DNA from: Halictus rubicundus
Lineage: Eukaryota; Arthropoda; Insecta; Hymenoptera; Halictidae
Assembly: GCF_050948215.1 (NCBI RefSeq)
Contig: NC_135151.1
Coordinates: 11,200,220-11,264,219, forward strand
DNA: 64,000 nt
Direction of reading: 5' to 3'
The notes beneath the pieces are model-generated. The model had not been told where the DNA came from, searched no databases, and saw nothing but the letters and a program-made list of their open reading frames with translations. Made by a program: the position numbers and the translations under genes. Numbering within the stretch: position 1 is the first letter of the stretch; each line of letters starts with the position of its first letter. Of the stretch, positions 48,975 through 62,040 are shown in pieces.

Positions 48975-49075
48975 GCTGACTGCCTGCCGCCTGCCTGTTT
49001 AGCCTGCCTTGCCTGCTGTCTTGCCTGCTGTCTGTTAGCATGCCGGCCTGCCTGCATGCTTGCCTAACTGGCTGC
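48975..49075. repeat. CCTG-rich minisatellite-like tract
   Basis: About 100 bases of irregular CCTGC and CTTGCCTG repeats, such as GCCTTGCCTGCTGTCTTGCC. Confidence 0.75.
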
Positions 49076-49495
49076 ACCTCGCAACAGAACCGAAGCGAGA
49101 GGGGAGCTACGGACCATCGGACGCGCGGCGCACTCTTCGATGGAAACACGATTTTCATAGCTGAAATTCAATTTTTCCTGTCTCTTATTCTCAACAATTT
49201 TCGTACGCCGTCGAGTCTGACTCAAACGACAAGAACACGCATCTGCATAAAATTAACAATTCTGTCTTTACCCGTTTGCCCCCGCATTATAAACTTAGGC
49301 TAATAAAGTTTATGTCATAAATTATTGTATTGAAAATCCGTTTTAAATCCGAGGACACCCGGTATATTGTCCAGCAACCTTTCGGCACCCATTGCATTCT
49401 GCCGATCGGTCAAATCAGGATACCTAGGATCTTTACAATCGCGTTGTCCTGTCCATTGACTGCTTTTGTCATACGCCGAGCTTTGAGAGTCCCTT

Positions 49496-49497
<2 letters not shown>

Positions 49498-49540
<43 letters not shown>
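49498..49540. repeat. CT microsatellite
   Basis: The longest simple repeat in the window, about 21 CT dinucleotides. Confidence 0.95.
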
Positions 49541-49544
<4 letters not shown>

Positions 49545-51240
49545 CAGAGCAGAGATACACGCGGACACCCGCACATCTACCGCAGGCACCTAATTATCCG
49601 TCCAATGCAGTTCGACTGTGTGCATCACTGCAGCCTGCGCTTCTTGCGCCGCTTCGTTTTATCGGTCTCGTTCGACTATTTCGTTATCTTGCGACGAGTA
49701 GGTGTGAGAAAGCTATGCCGGATCTGGGATCGCGATCCAGAGCGGATGCGAACGTCCGGGGATTCATACTCATTTCGAGAAAAAAAAAACGATAACCAGA
49801 CTGCGAATTTTCATGAGAAATAAAAATGTTAACTGCAAGGTGCGGGAGCTGCATATACACGTATTTGTTTTCTTGAACATTTTAACGAGTTAACTATAGG
49901 CTTAACTAGGAGATTTAGTTTTAATCTAAACACTAGATCAACGCTAATCTGGCGTTAATACATTATTTACCGATGATTGCTGTGATTTATCTCGGTAAAT
50001 TTTTCAGTGGCGTACAAATTTCGATGAGCAATTAATAAATGATCAAATACTTTCTTTAAAAATTGCTAGTTTAGAGAAAACTTTGAACCTTGGTTTTCCG
50101 ATGCAGTATAATAATTCAGAAGTCTGCAGCAGGTTCCCGATGTGTGCAGTGTTAAAATCCGGTGCGAGGTATTTTCGTTATTTTCGGCGAGTATCCGATT
50201 CCGAGCTGTGATTTCCGCTGACAGCTGGCTACAGTTCCTAATTTAGTGTTCGACCGGAAACTGGCGGTTTCTTGCGCGGCGGGACCTTGGCAGAGTGACT
50301 CGTGTTTGAAGATTGATCGGAAACAAAGGTTTCCAAAGGTTTGCTGGCTATCGATTTAATACCGTGCTAGATGTAATTCGGATACTGTCTAAAATAAGAG
50401 CGGAGCTCTCGAGAGTGTATCTTTTTGCAGCGTATAATTATCTTGCAAATGCTGAATATTTCTATAGAAAACCGAAGAGTGCTGAAAAAGCAGCAAACTG
50501 TTTTCCCGGAATTTCCACGACTGTGATTTCGACATCCGGTTCTGTAAATGTCAATGAAAATTTCGCGAGAAAATAATTCGCAACGACTCCCGTGGTAGAT
50601 CAATATTCTTGCCAACAGGGCTCGTATGTTTATAAAACATAGCAACCTTGATCTGAACTCGCGAGTCCACGTAAGTTCAGACTGATCGGATTCGGCGATC
50701 AAATGTTTAATGCGATAAAGCCTACTTTCGACTTATCGCGCTTTTCGACTATTATAAGACGTAATGCGGGCGATAGATGTATGATTACCGTGTGCCAAGG
50801 AAGGTTTATGTAATCTCCCGCGGTACAGATTCCACTAGGTGGAAAAAAAAATGATCGTGCGGCCTGTGACGTCGGCTGCGTTAGATGAAAGAGTGGGATA
50901 CCTAAAAATAAATTATATATCGCAGTTGCAAGTCATTGATACGGGCTTAGAAACCCCTCCGGCGCTGAATGCCCGAGAGTCACACTCGATATTGAATTCA
51001 TAACTTCCGAGCAATTCTGCTAGGCGGGCTCTCGCATGCGTGTCAATTGTTCCTGAGCGATTCTTTAAAAACAATTGCGCTAGTTGAACCATTTGTCAGG
51101 CTGCAGATCTTTGTACGTTCGCAGCGTTCGCAAATATTTAACAGTAAACTCGCTACCGCCGGTCAACTGACCTTTATACTTTGAACTTTACACTTTATGC
51201 CCTCGCCGCGTTTGCAAATTTTTAAATCGTTCCTCATATC

Positions 51241-51412
51241 TAGATAGGTGATGTTATGCATTTACGACAGACCCGTGTGTAATTTAAAATAGTAAACACG
51301 TTGGAAGAATTTAAAAATACTGTTGTATTATTTCCAACCTGTTAAACATAAGAAAGAAAATAAATTTCTATTTCGCTCGTGTGTTGCAGTTCGAGAAGAG
51401 ACTTTTTATTTT
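51241..51412. mobile_element. GACTGCGG-family MITE body
   Basis: Shares TGTTATGCATTTACGACAG, GAAGAATTTAAAAATACTGT and AAATAAATTTCTATTTCGCTC with the copies at 35.05 and 3.05 kb; the termini are worn. Confidence 0.55.
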
Positions 51413-51555
51413 CATTTTCAGAGTGAATGGTATCGATTGTACAAATGTACATTTCACAATGAACTGACAATTATACATCATCAGTGTTGAAATTGTAAGA
51501 ACGAATTAACTGAAAATGATTTTTCTGAAATTGCTGTATTTACACATCTGTTCAC

Positions 51556-51665
51556 TAGACTGCGGGTTTTTATGCGAAATAAAAATTGTCTGGATTGGTC
51601 GGGAATAATAAAACAATATCTTTAAATTCTTTAAATGTTTTTACTATTTTGCATTTGACATAAAT
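51556..51665. mobile_element. GACTGCGG-family MITE end, opposite orientation
   Basis: TAGACTGCGGGTTTTTATGCG followed by AAATAAAAATTGTCTGG, the reverse complement of the family's right end, and continuing to CTATTTTGCATTTGACAT as in the CEP97 intron copy. Confidence 0.55.
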
Positions 51666-53916
51666 CGCTCCTTATTGGGATTTTCAATTTTTATCGAAGA
51701 AGTGCACGAAGTTAATTATACACCTGTTCGTCGTATTCACTTTTTACCACTATGTCAATTCGAAAAAAGGAAAAAAATCAGATTCAGAAAATTAGAATAA
51801 ATGCTGTCATCATTCCAATGCAATACACATCGCATTAAATGCTCCGTAGATTTAGTATTAACGTAGTCAGCTGTTTGAAAATCTACGTACACGTGTCAGG
51901 AGCAATTAGGATCCACCAGGAATGTTTAGAACGATTCGTTGCGTGAAATCGCAGACGTTGGGTAACAAACAAAACCGCGAATCCTCGAACGTGCCAGGAA
52001 ACGGCGAGAGCCTTTTCCTCGTTGTTATTAATTAGGCGATTTTTATCCGACGTATTTCTGCCCTGGAAAGCAGCCGTGTTGGCAGTGTTGGCGGCTGTCA
52101 CGGGCCTTTCGAATCTCGTTTCGCAAAAAGAGAGAGAGCGTTGCTGTTTGCAATTTGCTTTCGACTTCATATAGTCGGCTGCGCGCTTTTATTGGACGGA
52201 GCTCATTAGAGCCCAAGCTGCCATCGAATATAGACGGAATCGCACGCTCAAGGATAGATCGAGCCCGATTTCAGGGAATCGCCAGTCCCATCCATTATGC
52301 GAATTAAATAATCCCGCTCCGCGGTCGAGCGATGCAACGTTTCACTACAATCTCGATTCCTGACTGAGAGACCATCAAGCTTTAAATTTTTTGATCCGTC
52401 ATTTTGGTCCATCAGCTTATGAGATTGTACCAAATTTAATTTCAGATCCAATTTCGAACTCTTCGTAACAAAAATTGTGAAAATTTCGAACAGAGTTTGC
52501 TAAATACCAATTTTACTCATTTATTCTCAATGGAAGAAAAATATTAATTTTCTTATTTTTATTTTGTAAACCATTGTCAGTGTCAAATAATCTATTCCAG
52601 TTACAACATCTTTGAAACCTCAAGAAACGTAATTTTATAATTGAACTTTACCTTTCTCTGTGCTAACACATCCATATTTTTATTTCTGTGATATTGTTTC
52701 GTTTATATTTTGAGGGAATTGGTTTTGTATTGAGCCATTTTTAATCTAAAATTTCGCAGGCTGGCCAGCGTATTAACCACGATTAAGCACTGAATGTTTA
52801 AACCCTGATAAGGAACAATCGCCGTAACGATCTGCTCTATTATTAAACGAGTTAAGTGTTTCGCAGATTCGATTATAAAATTTTACTTTGCCACGTTGCG
52901 TCCGATGAATTTTATTGAGGGACAGCTTTGTAGTTTCTTCCAATTTTAAGTGGAATACGAAATACCATCAACTCCGATGTAATTCTAGGGTAATCGGTCA
53001 GTTGACAAGTTTGTAAACAAACAAGCTGTTCTAATAAGCTGTAGTATAACTTGTGCCACTATCGTGGGAATATCATGCTGTTTCTGTTCAAAATTTCAAG
53101 CGAAATAAAATTTTCAAACAGATTCACGATATTTCAACTTCCTCACGACTTTCGTCTCAATTAGGTGAGTGTGTTGTTTACAAATCGAACAGAAACAGCT
53201 GTCAAAGTTGTACACGAATAGCGAGGGTGATAATTGATCTAGTATCTATAAACGATACCATTATCAATTATGCAAGCGAAAGAAAATTTTCAAACAAATT
53301 CGCTGTTCCGGAGCATTCATTGTAAGCAAGAAGAATCGTTTCTAGTACGAGTAGATTTATGATACCGGAACATGCTATTTTTGAGGACTTTTGGACTGAC
53401 GCACCGAATCGAAGACATCAGGGCCCAAAGATTACTTTATTACTTGCCTATAATAAAACCTGTCTGAAACCCCGTTTTACTACTCACTCAGCTAACCTGT
53501 CGTAAAACCCTCGTATACAGCACAGCGTGCGACGAGACCGGTCAGCCCCTCGCAGGGATCCAAGCGTGCACCCTTGAACCTGGCATCGCACCAGACTCGG
53601 GCAAAATACCGTCGTACCACCCCCAACAATCCTGTTAGGTTTGCGGCAACGGCTAACGCCTTAGTCACCAGCCCAATAGTAGCTTTGGTATGAGTACACG
53701 GCAGCGGAAAAAGAGAGGAGATTTTTGCATCTATACACCTGCGTACACACAACGTAGTCAAGTCATCTTTGTATCAGTTTCGTAGGTCAAGTTCAATATT
53801 CACCCCGTGCACTATAATATCGAGTCAGACTCGGGATTTCGAACAGAATCCAATAAATACGCGTATTATTAATTTTCTTGAAGCCGGAATAAAATTCTAT
53901 TTCGTTGTGTACGATA

Positions 53917-54267
53917 TACAGAGTGTCCCAAAAATGTTGTACTTGAAAGCAGCGAATCCTACGGTGATTTGAAGCAACTTTTTCCTTTGCGAAAATGTTC
54001 GCCGCGGTTTCGTTAAGGAGTTATTAACGAAAAACGCGGACCAATCACAGCTCGGCTACAGCGGACGGATCCCGGCTCGGCCAATCTCAGCTTGATCTGT
54101 CGCCGAGTCGCAATCCGCTCGCTATAGCCGCGCTCTGATTGGTCCGTGTTTTTCGTTAATAACTCCTGAACAAAGCCGCGTAGAACATTTCCGCAAAGGA
54201 AATAATTGCTTCAAATGACCTCGGCAGTCACCCTTTTCAAGGAAGCACATTTTTGGAAGATCCTGTA
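53917..54267. mobile_element. 350-bp palindromic transposon-like element
   Basis: Near-complete inverted repeat. The left terminus TACAGAGTGTCCCAAAAATG pairs with the right CATTTTTGGAAGATCCTGTA. Inner arms match over long runs, for example AGTTATTAACGAAAAACGCG and GTGTTTTTCGTTAATAACT, and GGACCAATCACAGC and GCTCTGATTGGTCC. The centre is GC-rich. TA flanks both ends and there is no coding capacity. Confidence 0.8.
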
Positions 54268-55499
54268 TAGCCTTTGGAGAATATACGTATAATAAACGTG
54301 TTTTCTTTTCCTTCTGGAAAATTATGAACGATGCGAAAATTCGCTAATAAAATAAATCGCAGCGAAAGGGGTGAAATACAGTCCGCTGAACTATCGGGAA
54401 AAGTGTATATTCTCTTCGGTCACGGTTTACTCGCGTGAAGTTAACTCGGCAAAAAATCCGATAGCAGCAGCTTTCCAATTTCAGAGTCGCAGGATCCCTC
54501 TAGGTTATTTAATCCAGACATTGCAAAATAAAGCATTCCGGCAATGTCGCGGTTCCGAGAACGCGTTTCGCGATATCGTAACAGAGTATCGTAACAGTAC
54601 GACGATCGTAAATAACGCCGGTTGATTATATTTGCGAAGTTAGGATCGAAACACCTGACTCTCGTAATCTTGTTTGTCACGCGCTTCTCTCGCTCGCTCG
54701 CTCGCTTTCTCCCTCTTTCTCTCTGTACTGCTCGTTACGATTTGACTCGGCTCGGTTAGCATTAACGGTGTCCCGTTTTGAATTCAGTATACAATGTACC
54801 GTTGCCGGGTACACTGAATGATCGGGCCGCGTTTCGATCGGAACGACGATGCCCCGTTGCAACTCCCAACGGGCTGACCTTTGACGAAACGGTTGCAGTC
54901 GCACAATTTTTAATGCACCCGTCCTTTCCAAGACCCCGTAGCTCCGGGAAATGGAAACTTCGTTGCGCCATGAAACCGTCCGTCCTGGATCGATTCCACT
55001 TCAATTCTTCGTAAATTGGCGAAGCTTTCTTTTTCATTGGTTAATCTGGAAAATGGAGTCGTTCTTTGAAGCGGATACTGTTTTGTTCGGTTTTTAGTCT
55101 TCGTAGATTGTTTTCATGAAAGTCTGTGTGTTTACAGGTTGATTTAACAAGTAGAACTGTTCTCCGAGACCGTTCGAATTTGTATGCTTTCTTCCATGAA
55201 ATTTTCCGTTTTTGCACATCCATTTAAAATGGCATTAACACTTTGAACGCCGAACTAGAAACCCCGAAAATTCCATAAAATCAAAGTAAGTTATTTAATG
55301 AAATAAACATTGACAAAAATTAAATGTACGATACTGAGTAGTCCTCCAACTTTCTTGTATGTTACAGATCCTAATAAAATTTGGTACAATGAATATATCG
55401 ACGTAAAAATTCATTTTAAAACCTGCACAAATAATTCCGTCACCCACATATGAGATTGCTTTGATTGCTGAGAATGAAAGCTGAGATTGCTTTCTTCTG

Positions 55500-55582
55500 G
55501 CGTTCAAAGAGGAAACATAATTTTATTTAACTTCAGCCTCTTGCAACGGACAATTTTTATTTTGCATGAAACTCTGCAGTCT
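55500..55582. mobile_element. Right end of a GACTGCGG-family MITE
   Basis: GCAACGGACAATTTTTATTT then TGCATGAAACTCTGCAGTCTA, matching the family's right terminus; the left portion is not clear. Confidence 0.5.
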
Positions 55583-58500
55583 AATAAAAAGGCTGCAGAA
55601 GTGACTGACACGAGCGAAAACAGCTACAGAAGAGACATATTTTTGGGTAGCAATTTGGCAGACAATATATCAAAAAATATAAACAAAATTGATCAAATTT
55701 GAAGCTCCAGAAGCGTTCAAAATTTAAAATGAATATCGTTTTAACTTGAATTCCAATTTCCCCGTTTCCGTCATTGGTTAGTGATCTCGGAGACATTATT
55801 TCTGGAAACACAGCCGACAGTATTCCGTCTCTGAACCTGCCAATAAGCAAGAGCCCGTTGACAGCGCGATCGACGCTATCGTGCGTTTCAACGAGGATCT
55901 CCGGAGCAAATGCCATTAGTTTCGCCTGGAATCTTACAAACATCGTTTCTGTTATCGCGTAACATCGATCTAGAGCGTAACCACCGCCACCGTCGCCTCG
56001 GTTTTCATTCTGCGCGCAGCCCATTATTTCCTCAGCCACGAAAAACCGTTTCGAAAATCCGTGCCAGCAACGACGATAATCGGCCACTAATGGCCTGATT
56101 CGGTAGGGAAAGTCGCTCGCATAATTTTCGTTTTTCAAATCGACGTTACGAATTAATCCCGTCGTAGCACTTACAATTAATTGCGACTTCGTTTTAAGTG
56201 AAATTGCTTACTGGATGCATCAGTTTCCTGGGAGATGCAGCTAGTGTATTGTGAAACTTTGGATGTATTTTGCTCGTTTGTAAAGGAACAAGAGAATGCA
56301 GAAAGAGCTATGGATTAAAATATTACGAAAATATTGTGGGGAAGATTTTTCAAAAAATTCGAAGGTCAATTACGGTGTGTTACCAGGGTTCGTCTCGGTA
56401 ACGATCATCAGTGTATCACATTATTTTCTTTATGGAAACACAAAATGGCGGTCGTCACACGTGCGACGGCTGGTAGCAAACATACGAATTAAATTCTGAA
56501 AAAGTAAAAGTTTAAAAAGAGGTAAAAAGCACGGCTAGAATCGCATATTAAAGTGCATTCGCGAGGTCGTCGAACGAGCCGAAAAAAGATGGCCGTCCGC
56601 CTGCCCGAGGAGTATAGCGGCGCTCATAGCGATTTTCTATAAAAACCGTGTGTCGACCTTGGTGGCGTATCAACAGCTTTTTACGCGGAAGAAAGCCGTG
56701 GGTATTCCTGTCCACGTAGCCGCAATGTCTTTCGCGAACGATTCCTCCGATAATAGCAGCCTTAAAGTCAACCATCGGGGGTCGGCCATGTGCCGCTAAC
56801 TTCGGCCGACAATCGATGCCGTTGCACAGCCCTCCTCGGCCAGAGATATTAATTATAAATGTCGCTTCCTGTCCTACCACAAACAAGTTTCTTCCGAGCC
56901 TTATCGTTTCGAGCTAACTTTCCTATACCAAACCCTTTCCCTAAAATTACCTCTTCCGAAATGTAGGAGAATTCTGCAAGTCTCGCAGCAATTCTTTTGC
57001 ACAATTTTATTGCATGTTAACACAACCATTTTACAGCAATAGGAATTTTTCTTAGTGTCCATCGATACTTGTACAGACCACCTAATCAAATCGAATGCAT
57101 CGGCACGCCCCGATCAGAAAAATCGAAATTAAACTGTAGAGCAAACGGCTTAGGGTGTTGGAACTTTTTAATAGATTTCAAACCTTTCTTTAAGTAATGT
57201 CCTCGCGTTACACGTATCGATTGACACATGCAAAAAAGGTTCTTGAAAGTTTCAGTTCGAATAGAACGTATAAAACATAGAAATCAATATTTTCCTATTG
57301 TTACACAAGAACAGTTTTATACATCGATGATGTTGTTCATTCACTCTTTGCCTTACAGTTTTATTTTCAGGATTCAGATTGAAACGTACTGTTCTGTTGT
57401 GACATAAATACGTTCAAATGCGACAAATCATTTTAACGAGTTAAATAGACTCCAGTGTAGCTTGTTAATGAATGAAAAGAAAATATTTTTATCAGAATCT
57501 AATACTTACCACGACTCTAAATTAATGTAAAATTGACATGCAATTATTTCTTTCGATACTCGAGGAACAGAGTTGCATCTCTCCCTCGCATGCACCGGTT
57601 TATGCACGTCGCGTGCACCGGGCGAATTAGACTGGCACGAAAACGTACATCGAGCGGAGCCGAATGTTTATTAAAACAATCGTGTCCCTCGGCGAGGACG
57701 GAGGAAAAACCTGGAATTCCATTAGCACGATGAGAAAGAGAGGACGTGGTGCTCACCTGTCCAAATTGCACGCGTGTACGCGATTATCGGGCCGACCTTG
57801 GCGATAACTTCCGCGATCGGCGAACAGTTTTGAATACCGTGCAATTTGGGTGCGCGAATATTCCGCGCCACGTGAGCTAGAGAGCGAGAGAGGAGAGGAG
57901 AGAGATAGGGGAAGAGAGAGGCGAGAGAATGCTGTAATTTAGTCGTTAGAGAGACCAACCACGGCGCATAACATTGGATAATAGTCGCCATGCGTCGTTC
58001 AACAATTTTCACGCTTTGAGCTTCATTTTGTACCGTTGAACTCTGGGCCTGGTACGCCTAGAACGCAATTCTTCAAGATTTCTTTAGGTCATTTGTTAGA
58101 TCGATTTACTCCTCGAAACGATCGCGAGAAGAATTTGATAAAATAATACAAATACGGAATTGAAAAATATTCTTCTCTTGTGGAAGCTATAAGGAAAGCT
58201 TATTTATTTTTTGAAGACTTATTTGAACCATTTACAACGCCGATTAAAACAGTCGACGTATTCTTAAAACATACCTGGAAATAAATTGTTCCTGACAAGT
58301 TGTACATCAATTATTGCTTGTACTTATGTTGTGTTTGTATTGTACATAATGTGAAAATCATTTTAAGGAAAATTGGATTATTGGCGTACTGTTCAAACAG
58401 ATGATTTCCACGGAAGCCACTATAGTGGCGTACAGTGCTTAAGAGGTTAAGGAAAGCTTGATTATTTCTTGGAAATATATTTGAAGATTTTCCCAATCAT

Positions 58501-59718
58501 TTGTATTTATATTGCATTTATATTGTACGTAGCATCAAAAATTGTTGGGCAAAAATTTCTGTGGGCAATGCACGGCTCATTTGTGTTCCTTTGACACATA
58601 ATAATTAGAGAATTCTGACGTGGCTAAGATACGACATATACGTCAACGTGGGTTGAATGTCGAATGTCTTCGATCCGAATGATCTTTGCGGAACGCATCC
58701 GCCGTGTGACGTACAGATAAAGTGTTATTATTACTATCACTGTCGTTATTATGCAATTCCAACAGATACTATATCATCGACCGCTACAAAATGTGAAGAG
58801 CGAAGGCGACCAAGATAGGACTGTTAAATAAATAAACGTTGATTTAGCCACGCTCGAGTGACATTTCTGGTTTAATGAGAGAGGGAGGTTCATATTTCTG
58901 ATTAAATATTGGCCGATATAAATATGCCAGAGGTTTAATATATACGATCAAATTCAAAACTTGGCAAACCTTGAAACGTACATTTTTCACTGCGCAAACT
59001 TGTAAAAAAACCTACTCGGTTTTTACAAGCAGGAAAACGTAGTCGCTTTCTAAAGACAAACAATCGCATTCCGCCGATTTCAAAATGACGTGCCAGATGA
59101 ATCATGCATCTGAAACCTGTCTAGAATGACAGAACAATAATGCGTTCTATAAAAATGCAATGTATACTTCTAAATGCAATCGTTCGTCTTCAATCCTATT
59201 CTTTCAATTATATTTTTTGTTTGTTTCTTACTGGGAATTCTTAAGACACGTAATCTTATTGCAAAAGATTAATAGAAACACTTTTATTTCGCATCATATT
59301 GGAAGAAATAAATTCAGCTACGACTGATTCTCGCTATCTTTTATAATACAAGATCATTATGAATTATCCATGTGTCACGAGGATGTGTCGTCCATATCCG
59401 ACAGAATATTTTAAAACGATTACTGTGTAGTTAAAAAATCAATTCAAGTTGAAAACATTAATCGTTAATTTAACGATCACGTTTGAAATATTCTTCAGAA
59501 AAAGGGAACAGATGCATTAGCTGCAATTCTCTTGTATTATAGACGTAGGACCATCTTGAACAAAATGAGGATTCGACTAAGTCAAGAAATTTTCTACAAT
59601 CATAATCTTATGGCAAAATCATTTATTTGAATCGGGTAATCGTAATTTGAATCGGCTCTTAAAATTTTGTTGAAACCTGCGAAATGCAAGAAGCATGAAA
59701 CAGTACTCAGCATCGCAC

Positions 59719-60108
59719 ACTTTACTTTCCAATTTCTATTTCCACCAGAGAATTACTTCAATTTTACGAAACTTGAACTGTATCTGACTTCATTAAAATC
59801 CTCCACAGTATAAAATAAATATAAATGTGAACTGTTTCAATGGAACCTGTAACACACTTTATTATTCCATTTCCCTCAGAAAATTACTTCAATGTTACGA
59901 AACTTGAAATGTATCTGACTCGATGAAAACCCTCTAGAGTGTAAAATAAATAAAAATGTGAACTGTTTAAATGGAACCTGTAACACACTTTATTATTCCA
60001 TTTCCCTCAGAAAATTACTTCAATTTTACGAAACTTGAAATGTATCTGACTCGATGAAAACCCTGTAGAGTGTAAAATAAATAAAAATGTGAACTGTTTA
60101 AGTGAATC
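59719..60108. repeat. Tandem array, three units of 131-137 bp
   Basis: Three consecutive copies beginning ACTTTAYT at 59719, 59856 and 59987. Units 2 and 3 are nearly identical (CGAAACTTGAAATGTATCTG, GTGTAAAATAAATAAAAATG); unit 1 is more diverged. Confidence 0.9.
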
Positions 60109-60420
60109 TGGAGACCACAGCAGGGTAAAACAGATCGCCGAGTGGCTCGCTATCTCCGATAAAACGATCATGAATTATCCATGAGTCACAGAACGTGTCA
60201 ACCATATGAAACTATTTCGAAGTCGATTGTGACAAGAGCGGGGCCGTTGAAAAGCCAACGAACAGCAACGTTTCAGAGTATAGTAAAATCTGTTCTCTCC
60301 GATCCGCGCGATAACAAGCACGTGGTACCACAGTTCCTATGATATTCTCCAGTTGCGCATACAGATACGCTTGATAAAGCCTTCGGGTTTCTCGTTCCTT
60401 CGAGCCCCTCGCCTACGCGT

Positions 60421-60454
60421 TTTTCTTTCTTTCTTTCTTTTTTTTTTTTTTTTA
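60421..60454. repeat. TTTC and poly-T run
   Basis: Four CTTT units followed by about 17 T. Confidence 0.85.
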
Positions 60455-61740
60455 TTGCAGACGTCGAATTTCGCCTCGCAACCGTAAACCGGATTTAACA
60501 ACGTTGCAAAATATCCAGCCGGCGTTATCGCGTTTTATCGAACGCTCTGAGCGAAGCTAGTTTGCCAAATGGCTGATCGAATTACGGGGCCCGTGATCGA
60601 ATCAACGCGATTGATCGTTCGTTGGACTCTTAGACGTCACCACTTTGTACTCCCGAAATAAAACAAACGATGTACTACCAACACATTCGTGCGGTTAAGC
60701 ATTATCTAACACAATCACAAATTTCTACAAAATTAACCCTTAAACTGCAAACAGTTCGTGTTCGAACAGTTTCGAACAGTTTATAGAATACGCGAATTCT
60801 CATATTATTTACAATATAAGTATTTGTCAAAATCATTATGACTGTATGAATCTTCTAAAAAAAATTTTAGAAGCTATTACTCATCAAAAACTGCATCAAG
60901 CTTGAAAGATTCACCTTTACAGATTGAGAGTGCCGTAACAACGTTCACAGTCCAAGGGTTATTTTCAGTTCTTTGGAAAAATAGTTTAGTGATTGGCAAT
61001 CGCCTTTATAAGCATTCCTAACCAGATGGTCGACCATTGCCCAACACAATCCCGATAATCACAAATTTCTACAAAATTAATATACTAGGAAAATTGTAAC
61101 AGTTACCAATTTTCAATTCCTTGTAAAGATTGCTAGAGTGTTTATGTATTTTCTGGATTATTGGTGGCACCAGCGCCACAGATTGCTTACTATTTCGAAC
61201 GAAGGAGCCGGTCCCAATTAGGTTACTTTCCCGTAGTATATGGCGTGTGTTTCGGACCCCGCGATCTCGTTCGAGACTCGAAATCCGCTCGAGGCTCTAA
61301 CGAGATTGTATTCGACCTTGATCGACTCTGTAGGTAGTAGCTCGCGAAGGCCACGAAAACTCAATTTTCCCCCTTTCTCCGGCTGCACCGGTGCGGGTCA
61401 TGGCCAAGGGGAGAAGCCTAAGGGGCAGGACCATCCGGTTTCCTCCTCTAAATCCATTATGTCTGCCAGACCAGCCACTTCCCGTCCCTTTCTATCCTCT
61501 CCTCTCATCCCCTCTCTTCACGGGGTGAAAAAAGGCGCATAATCGCCCGGTGTTTCGGTACTTTGTTCCACAGAACACCTAATGCCGGATCCACACTGAG
61601 CGGTACATCAAAGGATCTGTTCGCGAGCTGAAGATCCATGTGAACGCACAGTGTTCGATTTTATGGGGGAGTTCGGAACAAAATTAATAACTTTCTAAAG
61701 AGCACATGAAGATGTATCAGTTGATGAAAAAGATATTTCA

Positions 61741-62040
61741 TTAAAAAACTATAAATAATTTCAGTTTTTTACTGAACAAAAAGTTACCAATGATCTCTCT
61801 TTGGCAGAAATCGCTATTCGAAAATTCGTATCCGTCTTTGATGTGTCCAATTATGCTGAGTAATTTTTCACATCCTGTTCCGTTTTTTAATAAATCATTG
61901 GTTAAACATATTCCACCAGAAATGTTTCTTTTCTTCGCAACACCGTCTTCTTGTATTACTAGACATGCTGCTGATACTAGTAATAGATCTTTTTCAGAAA
62001 TATTGTATAATTTTCGTCCTACTCGGTGTGGACCCGACAT
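61741..62040 (-). pseudogene. Isolated coding-like frame, unassigned
   Basis: A 99-codon frame with a balanced, protein-like composition (RKLYNISEKDLLLVSAACLV, then KKRNISGGICLTNDLLKNG). The pattern of a small-residue helix, then GGI, then a leucine-rich helix faintly recalls the C-terminus of saccharopine-dehydrogenase-like oxidoreductases, but I cannot confirm this. It could be a lone exon, a retrocopy fragment or chance. No flanking exons or splice partners were found. Confidence 0.2.

Larger units (their letters stand above)
47509..49640. other. CpG-rich, microsatellite-rich region upstream of the receptor
   Basis: About 2.1 kb upstream of the receptor start, much richer in CG and in CT/CA runs than the AT-rich flanks. 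Many long open frames on both strands appear to be by-products of simple repeats. It probably contains the receptor promoter and 5' untranslated exon or exons; no splice junction could be assigned. Confidence 0.5.
49641..53916. other. Non-coding region
   Basis: No recognisable gene. It holds MITE fragments at about 49797 (left end CAGACTGCGAATTTTCATG), 51241-51412 and 51556-51665. A GC-richer stretch at 53490-53760 has an 89-codon minus-strand frame with no domain I know. Confidence 0.45.

Noticed and set aside
48147..49158. Many overlapping long open frames on both strands at 47.6-49.2 kb
   Set aside because: They consist of Ser/Leu/Arg/Thr-rich translations of CT and CA repeats in a CpG-rich, stop-poor region; no domain and no splice structure.
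55581..56138. 185-codon minus-strand frame
   Set aside because: Its 3' part runs into a transposon end and A/T-rich repeat sequence; no family recognised.
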